Assembly: GCA_035997045.1 (NCBI GenBank)
Contig: DASYIY010000053.1
Coordinates: 1-37,845, forward strand
DNA from: VRUE01 sp035997045
GTDB lineage: Bacteria; Actinomycetota; Thermoleophilia; Solirubrobacterales; 70-9
Direction: 5' to 3'
DNA length: 37,845 nt
Both the position numbers and the translations under genes were made by a program. Shown piece after piece: positions 1-7,339 of the stretch (positions within the stretch are counted from its first letter, which is position 1; each line of letters begins with the position of its first letter). Under the pieces are notes generated by a model that saw nothing but the letters and a program-made list of their open reading frames with translations, was not told the origin of the DNA and made no database searches.

Positions 1-434
1 GAGGCGTAGCGGGCCTGGCGCTCGGGGTCCTCGATCGCGTAGCGGAAGGGGTAGTAGGTCGCGTACATCAGGAAGACGATCAGGAAGCTGACCAGGGTCG
101 GCTCGTCCCAGACCCACCAGTGTCCCCAGGAGGCCTTGGCCCAGATCGAGCCGGTGATCAGCACGGCGACGCCGAAGATCACCGACATGTGGATCGCGAC
201 GTACGAATAGGCGTCCCACTTGCGGTTGCCGCTGCGCAAGTGGGCGATCGCGAAGACGCCGCCGACGATGAAGCCGACCAGCGCCGTGATCGCCAGCGGC
301 ACATGCAGGTAGAAGATCTTCTGAACGAAGCCCTGGTCGCCGTCGAGCGGGGCGTAGAAGAAGACCAGCGAGAAGGCGGCGAGGATCGCGACGACGGTCG
401 CGAGCGAGAGTGGTCTCAGTCCTTTGCCGTACAT
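1..434 (-). CDS. ccmC: Heme exporter / cytochrome c assembly protein CcmC (partial, N-terminal part)
   Basis: Multi-pass membrane protein of the CcmC/CcsA heme-handling family, which presents heme to the chaperone CcmE during System I cytochrome c maturation. The visible 144 residues start MYGKGLRPL and hold three or four hydrophobic segments. They include the family's tryptophan-rich heme-binding signature, WGHWWVWDEPTL, near residues 107-118. The C-terminus lies beyond the left edge. ATG at 434 is the first reasonable start, 31 bases after the ccmB stop, so the gene is the third of a ccmA-ccmB-ccmC operon. No strong ribosome binding site precedes it, which fits translation from the polycistronic message. 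Confidence 0.9.
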   Translation of the reverse strand, partial: MYGKGLRPLSLATVVAILAAFSLVFFYAPLDGDQGFVQKIFYLHVPLAITALVGFIVGGVFAIAHLRSGNRKWDAYSYVAIHMSVIFGVAVLITGSIWAKASWGHWWVWDEPTLVSFLIVFLMYATYYPFRYAIEDPERQARYA

Positions 435-465
435 GCGTTTTAGGCGGTGCGGTGCGGCGTGCGCC

Positions 466-1161
466 TCAGTCCTCCAGGAGGAAGTCGAAGACGGCGTAGC
501 CGACCAGGAGGAAGATCAGATCGTATAGGGAGAGCACCGCCAGCCAGGTGCCGAAGCGGTGGTAACCGGGTCCGCCCACCGCCAGCAGCGGCTCGCTGGC
601 GCCTGTCGCGGCGATCATCAGCGGCACGACCAGGGGCAGCAGGACGAGCGGGCCGAGCAGATCGCGGGCGCGCGAATGCACCGCCATCGAGGAGATCAAG
701 GTGCCGGTGGCGGCGATGCCGAGGTCGGCGAGCAGGAGGACGAGGGCTAGCGGGGCGAGCGCCGCGGCCGAGCCGAGGAAGAAGAGGGCGAAGATCGGCA
801 CCACGACCAGCTCCAGGACCAGCAGGTAGGCGAAGAGCGCCGTCGCCTTGGCGGCAAAGAGGGCGCTGCGGTCGATCGGGGCGAGGCGGATCGCATCGAA
901 GCCGCCCTCCTCGCGCTCGCTGACGAAGAGGCGATTGACGCCGAGCAGGGCGGCGAAGAGCAGCGTTGCCCAGAGCACGCCGGCGGCGAGGCTGCCGGAG
1001 AGCTGGGTGCGGTCGAGTCCGAAGCGGAAGATGACGAAGGTGGTGGTGGCGAAGAGCGCCATCGCCGGCAGCGACTGCAGGGTGCGCAGCTCCGCCCGCA
1101 GGTCCTTGGCGAGGATCGTGGCGAAGGCGGTGCTGGTGGGCGTTACTCGCGACGGGGTCAC
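466..1161 (-). CDS. ccmB: Heme exporter protein CcmB
   Basis: Membrane subunit (231 aa) of the CcmAB ABC transporter needed for cytochrome c maturation; with CcmA it drives release of holo-CcmE. It has about six hydrophobic segments, the family's conserved cytoplasmic stretch SEREEGGFDAIRLAPIDR after the second segment, and near-normal length (about 220 aa in the family). Its GTG start overlaps the ccmA stop as GTGA, indicating translational coupling. Together with its neighbours the identification is firm. Confidence 0.93.
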   Translation of the reverse strand: MTPSRVTPTSTAFATILAKDLRAELRTLQSLPAMALFATTTFVIFRFGLDRTQLSGSLAAGVLWATLLFAALLGVNRLFVSEREEGGFDAIRLAPIDRSALFAAKATALFAYLLVLELVVVPIFALFFLGSAAALAPLALVLLLADLGIAATGTLISSMAVHSRARDLLGPLVLLPLVVPLMIAATGASEPLLAVGGPGYHRFGTWLAVLSLYDLIFLLVGYAVFDFLLED

Positions 1162-1826
1162 GCGGCGACCGCCCTGCCGCCGGCCTCGAGCCGCAGCACC
1201 TGATCGGCCTCGGCTTCGAAGCGCTCGGGGTCGTGGCTGACGATGACGCGAGTGCGTCCCTCGCCGGGGCCGATCAGCGCCCGCGCCAGCTCGCGCCCCT
1301 CGGCGTCGAGGTTGGAGTCGGGCTCGTCGAGCAGCAGCAGCTCGGGCCGGTGCAGGACGCAGCGGGCGATCGCCAGGCGCTGGCGCATCCCGGCCGAGAG
1401 CTCGGCGACGCGCCCCTCGGCGCGCCGCTCCATGCCGACCGCGGCGAGCAGCTCGTCGATCCGCGCCTCACGGTCCTCACCCTTCATCCCGTGCAGTCGG
1501 GCGTGGAAGCGCAGGTTCTCGCGGCCGCTGAGGTCGCGGTAGAGCAGCGGCTCGTGGCCGAGGAAGCCGATCCGCCCGCGCAGCTTCCAGGTCTCGTCCG
1601 GGATCGAGCAACCGAGCGCCCGCACCTCGCCGCCGCTAGGCCGCAGCAGGGTGGCGAGAATCCGCAGCAGCGTCGTCTTGCCCGCCCCGTTCGGTCCCAG
1701 CACCAGCAGCGTCTCGCCCCGCGCCAGCTCGAAGCCGACCCCGTCGAGGGCGGTCCGTTCGCCGTAGTCGCGGCGCAGCCCGGCGAGGCTGAGCGCCGGT
1801 TCGTCTGTCGCCTGGCCGGGCTCCAC
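1158..1826 (-). CDS. ccmA: Heme exporter ATP-binding protein CcmA
   Basis: ABC-type ATPase of the CcmAB complex. Walker A (GPNGAGKTT), the signature region (ELSAGMRQRLAIAR) and Walker B (LLLLDEPDSNLD) are all present. The frame is open to 1943, but I place the start at GTG 1826, giving 222 aa, the usual CcmA size. A -10-like CACAAT lies at 1839-1834, 7 bases before that GTG, the spacing seen at other leaderless genes here. The longer form would also read through the palindrome at 1861-1906 and the divergent promoter. It is first gene of ccmABC. Paralogous ABC ATPases are possible by sequence alone, but ccmB directly behind it settles the role. Confidence 0.9.
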   Translation of the reverse strand: MEPGQATDEPALSLAGLRRDYGERTALDGVGFELARGETLLVLGPNGAGKTTLLRILATLLRPSGGEVRALGCSIPDETWKLRGRIGFLGHEPLLYRDLSGRENLRFHARLHGMKGEDREARIDELLAAVGMERRAEGRVAELSAGMRQRLAIARCVLHRPELLLLDEPDSNLDAEGRELARALIGPGEGRTRVIVSHDPERFEAEADQVLRLEAGGRAVAA

Positions 1827-1860
1827 TGCGGGGATTGTGAAGGTCCGCCGCCCCCGACGC

Positions 1861-1906
1861 TGACTTCGCCTTTTGTAGTCCAATAGGTCGCATAAAGGCG
1901 AAGTCA
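1861..1906. repeat. 13-bp perfect inverted repeat in a divergent promoter region
   Basis: TGACTTCGCCTTT at 1861-1873 is exactly complementary to AAAGGCGAAGTCA at 1894-1906, with a 20-base spacer. It lies between divergent ccmA and the methyltransferase gene, so it terminates neither. It could be an operator, or a hairpin insulating the two promoters. Its left arm resembles that of the hairpin at 7268-7301 (TGAYTKCGCCTTT). Confidence 0.6.
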
Positions 1907-1926
1907 CCGTGGGTGGTCGCTCGCGG

Positions 1927-1932
1927 TACGCT
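1927..1932 (+). promoter_or_regulatory. -10 element of a leaderless promoter
   Basis: TACGCT ends 9 bases before the ATG at 1942, and no Shine-Dalgarno sequence lies between. Transcription would start at or next to the start codon. Confidence 0.45.
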
Positions 1933-1941
1933 TTGAGTTTC

Positions 1942-2676
1942 ATGAGCGATCATGCCCCCCTGCTGAACGAGGTCGACACCTACGGGCCGGCCTACATGCG
2001 CGTCGCCGACCAGCTCGGCCGCTACGAGGGCAACGAGGAGGAGGCGCCGCTGGCGATCGACCTGCTCGGGCTTTCCGAGGGCGACCGGGTGCTCGACGCC
2101 GGCTGCGGCCTCGGACGCTTCGTCGCCGCCCTGGCCGAGCATGGGATCGACGCGGTCGGGGTCGACATCTCCGAGATCGCGATCGCCGAGGCCAAGCGCG
2201 TCTACCCGGGCCCGACCTACTACGTCGCCGACCTGATGCAGCCGCTGCCGCCGGAGTTGCGCGGCTTCGACGGCCTGGTCAGCCTCTCCTCGAGCTTCGG
2301 CTTCGGCGAGACCGTGGCCGAGGACGAGGCGATGCTGCGTGCTTACCACGACGCGCTGCGGCCGAGGGGGAAGATGGCGATGGAGCTTTCCGATCTGGAG
2401 CGCTCGCGCCACCGGCTCAAAACCGACGAGGGCGTGGTCGAGCGCGAGACCAACGGCGTCAAGGAAACCCTCGACGTCGACTTCTCGACCGGGATGCTGC
2501 ACGTCCACTACGTCTACGGCGACGACGTGGTCGACTCGCGGATCCGCATGTACGAGGCCGACGATCTCCAGCGCATGGCCGAAGCGGCCGGCTTCAGCGA
2601 GATCGAGCGCTACGGCAACTTCGCCGGCGGTCCGAAGCGTCCCGAGGACCGCCTGGTGCTCGTCGCCACGGCATGA
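1942..2676 (+). CDS. Class I SAM-dependent methyltransferase
   Basis: Methyltransferase of 244 aa with a Rossmann SAM-binding core: motif I VLDAGCGLGRFV near residue 52, then the acidic end of beta 2 (GVDIS) and a motif III-like region (LRPRGKMAMELSD). ATG 1942 was chosen over GTG 1909 because the translated region before it is promoter-like. Its stop overlaps the next gene (ATGA at 2673-2676), an ATP-grasp ligase, so the two are translationally coupled and probably act on the same small molecule. The substrate cannot be read from sequence. The sarcosine/glycine or small-acid methyltransferase groups are possible relatives. Confidence 0.8.
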   Translation: MSDHAPLLNEVDTYGPAYMRVADQLGRYEGNEEEAPLAIDLLGLSEGDRVLDAGCGLGRFVAALAEHGIDAVGVDISEIAIAEAKRVYPGPTYYVADLMQPLPPELRGFDGLVSLSSSFGFGETVAEDEAMLRAYHDALRPRGKMAMELSDLERSRHRLKTDEGVVERETNGVKETLDVDFSTGMLHVHYVYGDDVVDSRIRMYEADDLQRMAEAAGFSEIERYGNFAGGPKRPEDRLVLVATA

Positions 2677-3935
2677 CCGTGCATGGCGCAGCTGTCGTGG
2701 TCGACGCTTACTCGACCGGGGCGCGGCTGGCGCCTCGCTTTGCCGCGGCGGGCCTGCCGGTCGTCCACGTGCAGAGCAGCCCGCGCCTGCCGGAGTTCTA
2801 CTTGCGTGCCTTTCGCGCAGGCGACTTCGTCGAGAACGTCGTTCACGAAGGCGACCTCGAGGCGACCGTGGCGCGGCTCGCCGCGCACGACCCGGCCTTC
2901 GTCGTCGTCGGTGCGGAGCCCGGGGTGCCCCTGGCCGACGCGCTCAGCGAGCGGCTCGGGCTGCCCTCCAACGGCAGCGAGCTGAGCGCGGCGCGGCGCG
3001 ACAAGAACGCGATGTCGGAGGCGCTGCAGCCCGCCGGCCTGCGCACGGCCGAGGCTCTGAAGACCGCCGACCCGGTCGAGGCGGTCACCTGGGCGGCGGC
3101 GCGCGGCGGCGATCCCGTCGTGGTCAAACCGCTCGACAGCGCCGGCACAGACGGGGTCAGCATCTGCAAGGACGGCGCTGCGATCGAGGCCGCCTTCGCT
3201 GCCAACCTCGGCCGGCCCAACGCCCTGCACGGCGCCAACGAGGAGCTGCTCGTCCAGGAGCTGCTGCAGGGCACTCAGCTCTTCGTCAACTCGACCAGCT
3301 GGGACGGCGTCCACCATGTCTCCGAGGTCTGGCGCGATAACAAGCTGCGGGTCGGCGCCAACTTCATCTACGACTACGAGGAGCTGCTGCCGCGCCACGG
3401 CGAGCAGCAGGACCAGGTCGTCCCCTACGTCGAAGCGGTGCTCGACGCGCTCGGCATCCGCTTCGGCCCCGCCCACACCGAGGTGATGCTGACCGCGACC
3501 GGACCGGTGCTGGTCGAGTCCGGGGCGCGGATGCACGGCTCGGTCCCCGACGAGATCGTCGACCGCTGCACGCCCAGCCACCAGACCCTGACCGCCGAGG
3601 CATACCTCGACCCGCACTCGGTGGCACGCCGAGCCGCCCAGCCCTACGAGCTGGCGGCGGGTGCCTACTGCGTGATGCTGATCTCCCAGCACGAAGGCCG
3701 GATCGTCTCCGACGCCGGCATGCGAGAGATCGAGGCCCTCCCCTCATTCGCCGGCACGATCTCGATGCTAGGCCCGGGCGACCAGCTCAAACGCACGATC
3801 GATCTCTTCTCCTGCCCGGGAATCATCTATCTCGTAGACCCGGATCGGGAGCAGCTAAAAACCGACTACGACCGCATTCGAGAGCTTGACGCAACCGGTG
3901 CGGTCTTCGAGGTGGAGCAGCTAGTTGCCTCGTGA
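2673..3935 (+). CDS. ATP-grasp domain carboxylate-amine ligase
   Basis: A 420-aa ATP-grasp enzyme, a superfamily that joins a carboxylate (as acyl phosphate) to an amine or other nucleophile. The N-terminal pre-ATP-grasp domain is followed by the ATP-binding lysine region (DPVVVKPLDSAGTDGV, residues about 146-161) and the metal-binding segment near residue 280 (PAHTEVMLTATGPVLVESGARMHG is split over two strands there). It resembles the biotin-carboxylase-like/BacD type L-amino acid ligases. It is coupled to the preceding methyltransferase, so a small peptide-like or amidated metabolite is plausible. The TGA stop lies inside the left arm of a 23-bp inverted repeat. Substrate unknown. Confidence 0.8.
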   Translation: MTVHGAAVVVDAYSTGARLAPRFAAAGLPVVHVQSSPRLPEFYLRAFRAGDFVENVVHEGDLEATVARLAAHDPAFVVVGAEPGVPLADALSERLGLPSNGSELSAARRDKNAMSEALQPAGLRTAEALKTADPVEAVTWAAARGGDPVVVKPLDSAGTDGVSICKDGAAIEAAFAANLGRPNALHGANEELLVQELLQGTQLFVNSTSWDGVHHVSEVWRDNKLRVGANFIYDYEELLPRHGEQQDQVVPYVEAVLDALGIRFGPAHTEVMLTATGPVLVESGARMHGSVPDEIVDRCTPSHQTLTAEAYLDPHSVARRAAQPYELAAGAYCVMLISQHEGRIVSDAGMREIEALPSFAGTISMLGPGDQLKRTIDLFSCPGIIYLVDPDREQLKTDYDRIRELDATGAVFEVEQLVAS

Positions 3936-4052
3936 GGGCGGGTCCCGGTAGGGGTGGAACGTCTTGTACTTTTTGGGCGCTGACCTAGCGGCGTCAGCAG
4001 CCCCGTCTCCATCCAAAAAGTTAAGTGGAACCCCTACCGGGACCCGCCCTCA
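3933..4052. terminator. Nested long inverted repeat between convergent genes (bidirectional terminator candidate)
   Basis: A perfect 23-bp inverted repeat (3933-3955 with 4030-4052) encloses two inner ones: CTTTTTGG 3969-3976 with CCAAAAAG 4013-4020, and GCTGAC 3979-3984 with GTCAGC 3993-3998. The outer arms start and end exactly on the TGA stop codons of the two convergent genes. There is no U-tract directly after the outer stem. Confidence 0.7.
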
Positions 4053-5648
4053 ACCACCCCGCTTGCGCAGGGTCCGTCGACCAACCTTCAACAGCGGTCC
4101 CGCCCCCTCGCGCAACGCTTTCGTCCGCACCGCCCCCTTGCCGTAGAGCAGCTTCGCCGAGGCCTGCACCGCTTCGCCGAGCGTGCGGTCGTAGGGGTGC
4201 CACCAGAAGTCGCGGGTCAGCCCTGGCTCCCAGGAGTTCATCTTCACGTTGACGCACTCGTAGAAGCCGAATTTGGAGTGCGAGCGGCCGACGCCGGAGT
4301 CCTTGACGCCGCCCCAGGCGCACTGGCAGGCGCCGTGGCTGAAGGAGTGATCGTTGATCCAGACCATGCCCGACTCGATCCGCCGCGCCATGCGCTCGCC
4401 CTTCTGGCGGTCCTTGGTCCAGACCGAGGCGCCGAGGCCGAACTCGGAATCGTTGGCGAGGTCGATCGCCTCCTGCTCGGAGTCGACGACGACGATCGGC
4501 AGCACCGGGCCGAAGATCTCCTCGTTCATGATCCGCATCGCGTGGGTGACGCCGGTGAGGACGGTGGGGGCGACGTACTTGCCGGGCAGCCCCGGAACCT
4601 CGGTGGGCCCGCCGCAGAGCTTGGTCGCCCCGGAGGCCTCGGCGTCGGCGATCAGGTCGACGACGATCTCGTACTGGCCGTCGGAGGTCATCGGGCCGAT
4701 CTCGGTCTCCCATTGGATTGGGTCGCCGAGGCGCAGCCGCTCGGCCTCGCGGGCGACGCCGGCCGTGAACTCATCGGCGACCTCGCGCATGACGTAGACG
4801 CGCTCGATCCCCGAGCAGGTCTGGCCGGCGTTGGCGAAGCCGCCCCAGACGGCGCCGGAGATCGCGTTGGGCAGGTCGGCGTCGGCGCAGACGATCATCG
4901 GGTCCTTGCCGCCCAGCTCCAGGACCGAGCCCTTGAGCCGCGTCGCGCACACCTCCCCGACCTTGCGGCCAACCTCGACCGAGCCGGTGAAGAAGACCTT
5001 GCCGACGCTCGACTTGGCCAACGCATCGCCGACCGCGCCACCGCCGTGGACGACGCGGATCAGACCCTCGGGCAGGCCGCCCTTCTCGAAGACGCGGCGG
5101 ATCGCCTCGCCCAGCAGCGGCGTCAGGCTGGCCGGCTTGAGCACGACTCCGTTGCCCGCCATCAGGGCGATCGCGACCTCGCCGAAGGGGATCGACCAGG
5201 GATAGTTCCAGGGCGCGATCACGCCGACTACGCCGATCGGCTCGTAGGAGAAGTGGCTTTTCTTGGTCAGCAGGAAGGACTGGGTCATGCGGACCTTCTC
5301 GTCGGCCAAGATCTTCGGGCCGGCCTTGGCGCACCAGTGCAGGGCGTCGACCGTCGGCAGCAGCTCCATCGTGTAGGCCTCGGCGCGCGGCTTGCCCTGC
5401 TCTTGCACGAGCAGCTCGGCGATCTCGTCGATGTCGTCGAGCAGGGCGTCGGCGGCCCGGCGCATGTAGGCGGCGCGGGCCTTCAGCGGCAGCTCGGCCC
5501 AGGCCGGCTGGATGCGGGCTACGTCGTCCACTACTGCCTGGACTTCGTCGGGCGTGATCGTTGCGACGGAGCCGACGAGGTCGCCTGTGGCGGGGTTGAA
5601 CGACTCGAGGGTTGACCGGACAGTTTGGCTCTGCGTTGCGCTCTCCAT
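4050..5648 (-). CDS. NAD(P)-dependent aldehyde dehydrogenase
   Basis: Aldehyde dehydrogenase superfamily member (532 aa) that oxidises an aldehyde to the acid with NAD(P)+. General base Glu244 sits in LELGGKD and catalytic Cys278 in FANAGQTCSG; the cofactor-binding FFTGS and the C-terminal EEIFGPVLP motif are also present. It is 30-50 aa longer than typical members, with a basic C-terminal tail (KVGRRTLRKRGG). It resembles succinate-semialdehyde and other medium-chain aldehyde dehydrogenases; the substrate is not determinable. TACAAT at 5660-5655 ends 6 bases before the ATG, indicating a leaderless transcript. Monocistronic, convergent with the ATP-grasp gene. Confidence 0.88.
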   Translation of the reverse strand: MESATQSQTVRSTLESFNPATGDLVGSVATITPDEVQAVVDDVARIQPAWAELPLKARAAYMRRAADALLDDIDEIAELLVQEQGKPRAEAYTMELLPTVDALHWCAKAGPKILADEKVRMTQSFLLTKKSHFSYEPIGVVGVIAPWNYPWSIPFGEVAIALMAGNGVVLKPASLTPLLGEAIRRVFEKGGLPEGLIRVVHGGGAVGDALAKSSVGKVFFTGSVEVGRKVGEVCATRLKGSVLELGGKDPMIVCADADLPNAISGAVWGGFANAGQTCSGIERVYVMREVADEFTAGVAREAERLRLGDPIQWETEIGPMTSDGQYEIVVDLIADAEASGATKLCGGPTEVPGLPGKYVAPTVLTGVTHAMRIMNEEIFGPVLPIVVVDSEQEAIDLANDSEFGLGASVWTKDRQKGERMARRIESGMVWINDHSFSHGACQCAWGGVKDSGVGRSHSKFGFYECVNVKMNSWEPGLTRDFWWHPYDRTLGEAVQASAKLLYGKGAVRTKALREGAGPLLKVGRRTLRKRGG

Positions 5649-5654
5649 CGGTCG

Positions 5655-5660
5655 ATTGTA
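5655..5660 (-). promoter_or_regulatory. -10 element of a leaderless promoter (aldehyde dehydrogenase)
   Basis: On the minus strand this reads TACAAT, a near-consensus -10 hexamer, 6 bases upstream of the ATG at 5648. No ribosome binding site fits in between. Confidence 0.6.
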
Positions 5661-5736
5661 GGTGGTTGTGAGGCTCCTACCTACGGCGCCGTTTCTCCCA
5701 GCTTTAAGGCTGCGGGGCGCCCGCTGGCCCCGTGGT

Positions 5737-5742
5737 CATACT
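5737..5742 (+). promoter_or_regulatory. -10 element of a leaderless promoter (rarA)
   Basis: CATACT ends 8 bases before the GTG at 5751. It supports that GTG as the start rather than the longer open frame from 5625. Confidence 0.45.
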
Positions 5743-5750
5743 CAGCCTCA

Positions 5751-7109
5751 GTGGCCGACCGACTGTTCGATACGGGCGAACCTGCCCGGGCTGATGTTCC
5801 AGCTTCCGATGCTCCGCTGGCGGTGAGGATGCGCCCGCGGAGTTTGGATGAGCTTGTGGGGCAGGAGCACATTCTTGGTCAGGGCTCTTCGCTGAGGACC
5901 GCGATCGAGAGTGGGCATCCGCATAGCTCGATTCTTTATGGGCCGCCTGGGGCTGGGAAGACGACTTTGGCTCGGATTGCTGCCGCTGGTGCAGAGGGGG
6001 CGTTTGAGGAGGAGTCAGCCGTCAACGCCGGCAGGGCTGAGATCCGCGCCGTGATTGAGCGGGCTCGGGAGCGACGACAGAGCAGCGGCCGACCGACGGT
6101 GCTCTTTCTCGATGAGATCCATCGCTTCAACAAGGCGCAGCAGGATGCTTTGCTGCCCGCGGTCGAGGAAGGGCTTTTGACTTTGATTGGGGCCACCACC
6201 GAGAACCCCTACTTTGAGGTCAACTCGGCGTTGCTCTCCCGCTGCCAGGTCTATGAGCTTCAGCCTCTGGACGCGGGCCAGGTCGAGGAGCTTTTGCGCC
6301 GGGCGCTCGCGGATCCTGAGCGCGGGCTGGTCGATCCGCCGGCGATCGAGGACGCGGCGCTGGCGATGCTCGCGCAGCGCAGCGGCGGCGATGCGCGGGT
6401 GGCCCTCTCGGCGCTGGAGCGGGCGGTCGAACGCGCATCCGACCTTGACCCCACTGGAGGTGGGTCAAAGTCGGATGCGGTCGACGTCGCCGCGATCGAG
6501 GATGCGCTGCAGCGCAAGGCGCTCGACTACGACCGGCAGGGCGATCGTCACTACGACTTCGTCTCGGCCTGGATCAAGGCGACGCGCGGGTCCGACGTCG
6601 ACGCCTCCCTCTATTACCTGGCGGTGATGCTGGAGGGTGGAGAGGACCCGCGCTTCATCGTTCGTCGCATGGTCATCCTCGCCTCCGAGGACATCGGCAA
6701 CGCCGATCCGCAGGCGCTGCTGGTTGCCGACGCTGCGGCGCGGGCCGTCGACCGGGTCGGCTTGCCCGAGTGCGCGCTCAACCTCGCCCAGGCGGCCGTC
6801 TACCTGGCTCTGGCGCCGAAGTCCAACGCCTCTTACAAAGGGCTCGAGGCGGCTCGGGCCGAGGTTCGCGCGAACGGCGCTCAAACTCCCCCCGACTACC
6901 TGCGCGACGCCCATTACCCCGGCGCCAAGTCGCTCGGCCGCGGCGAGGGGTACCGCTACGCCCACGACGAGCCAGGCGGGGTCAGCGATCAGCAGCTGCT
7001 GCCGGAGGGGCTCGGGGACCGGCGCTTCTACGCTCCGACCGACCGCGGTTTCGAGGCGGATCTGGGCTGCCGCCTAGACGCTTTGCGAAAAAGCGTTCGT
7101 AAGCCTTAA
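5751..7109 (+). CDS. rarA: Replication-associated recombination AAA+ ATPase RarA (MgsA family)
   Basis: AAA+ ATPase (452 aa) acting at stalled replication forks, related to clamp loaders. The N-terminal RMRPRSLDELVGQEHILG motif is followed by Walker A (GPPGAGKTT, 65-73), Walker B (VLFLDEIHRF, 117-126), sensor 1 (GATTENP) and the C-terminal MgsA_C region with EDIGNADPQAL and YHD-type sequences. The chosen GTG start has a -10-like element 8 bases upstream. Residues about 229-243 (ASDLDPTGGGSKSDA) are an unusual acidic/glycine insert encoded by a near-perfect palindrome at 6434-6479, sitting between the AAA+ lid and the helical C-terminal domain. The frame stays open through it, so the protein is probably functional. 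Confidence 0.93.
   Translation: MADRLFDTGEPARADVPASDAPLAVRMRPRSLDELVGQEHILGQGSSLRTAIESGHPHSSILYGPPGAGKTTLARIAAAGAEGAFEEESAVNAGRAEIRAVIERARERRQSSGRPTVLFLDEIHRFNKAQQDALLPAVEEGLLTLIGATTENPYFEVNSALLSRCQVYELQPLDAGQVEELLRRALADPERGLVDPPAIEDAALAMLAQRSGGDARVALSALERAVERASDLDPTGGGSKSDAVDVAAIEDALQRKALDYDRQGDRHYDFVSAWIKATRGSDVDASLYYLAVMLEGGEDPRFIVRRMVILASEDIGNADPQALLVADAAARAVDRVGLPECALNLAQAAVYLALAPKSNASYKGLEAARAEVRANGAQTPPDYLRDAHYPGAKSLGRGEGYRYAHDEPGGVSDQQLLPEGLGDRRFYAPTDRGFEADLGCRLDALRKSVRKP
6434..6479. repeat. In-frame 18-bp palindrome inside rarA
   Basis: CGCATCCGACCTTGACCC (6434-6451) and GGGTCAAAGTCGGATGCG (6462-6479) are complementary at 17 of 18 positions around a 10-base loop. The element lies within the reading frame and encodes a linker-like insert. 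It resembles an inserted palindromic element or an intragenic hairpin. Confidence 0.75.
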
Positions 7110-7205
7110 TTCCGCCTCAACCCGCAGAGGATTGCCGCAACTTCCCTGGGGGGTAGGTGTTTCAGAGTGCGGCTTTCCAAGCTAGAGCCAGGGAGAGCCG
7201 ACACA

Positions 7206-7240
7206 CCGGCCGGAGGCCTGGACTGGGGGCCTCCGGCCGG
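7206..7240. terminator. GC-rich hairpin downstream of rarA
   Basis: CCGGCCGGAGGCC (7206-7218) pairs perfectly with GGCCTCCGGCCGG (7228-7240) around a 9-base loop, about 100 bases after the rarA stop. There is no following T-tract. It probably ends rarA transcription. The other sequence in 7110-7339 has no convincing ORF and matches no RNA family I recognise. Confidence 0.5.
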
Positions 7241-7267
7241 GTCTCAAAAGGGACACACAGGGGGGAA

Positions 7268-7301
7268 CGGTGATTGCGCCTTTACTTGGGCGCAATCACC
7301 G
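7268..7301. repeat. 13-bp inverted repeat upstream of the DUF1385 gene
   Basis: CGGTGATTGCGCC (7268-7280) pairs perfectly with GGCGCAATCACCG (7289-7301), loop TTTACTTG. It ends about 27 bases before the -10-like element of the next gene. It may be a second terminator for rarA or an operator. Confidence 0.55.
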
Positions 7302-7339
7302 CGTTCGGGGAGACTTCGCGCCTCCTCTATCGTCCGCCT

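Noticed and set aside
1827..1943. N-terminal extension of ccmA to 1943
   Set aside because: It would overlap the divergent gene's start and the palindrome; the remaining 222 aa is the usual CcmA length.
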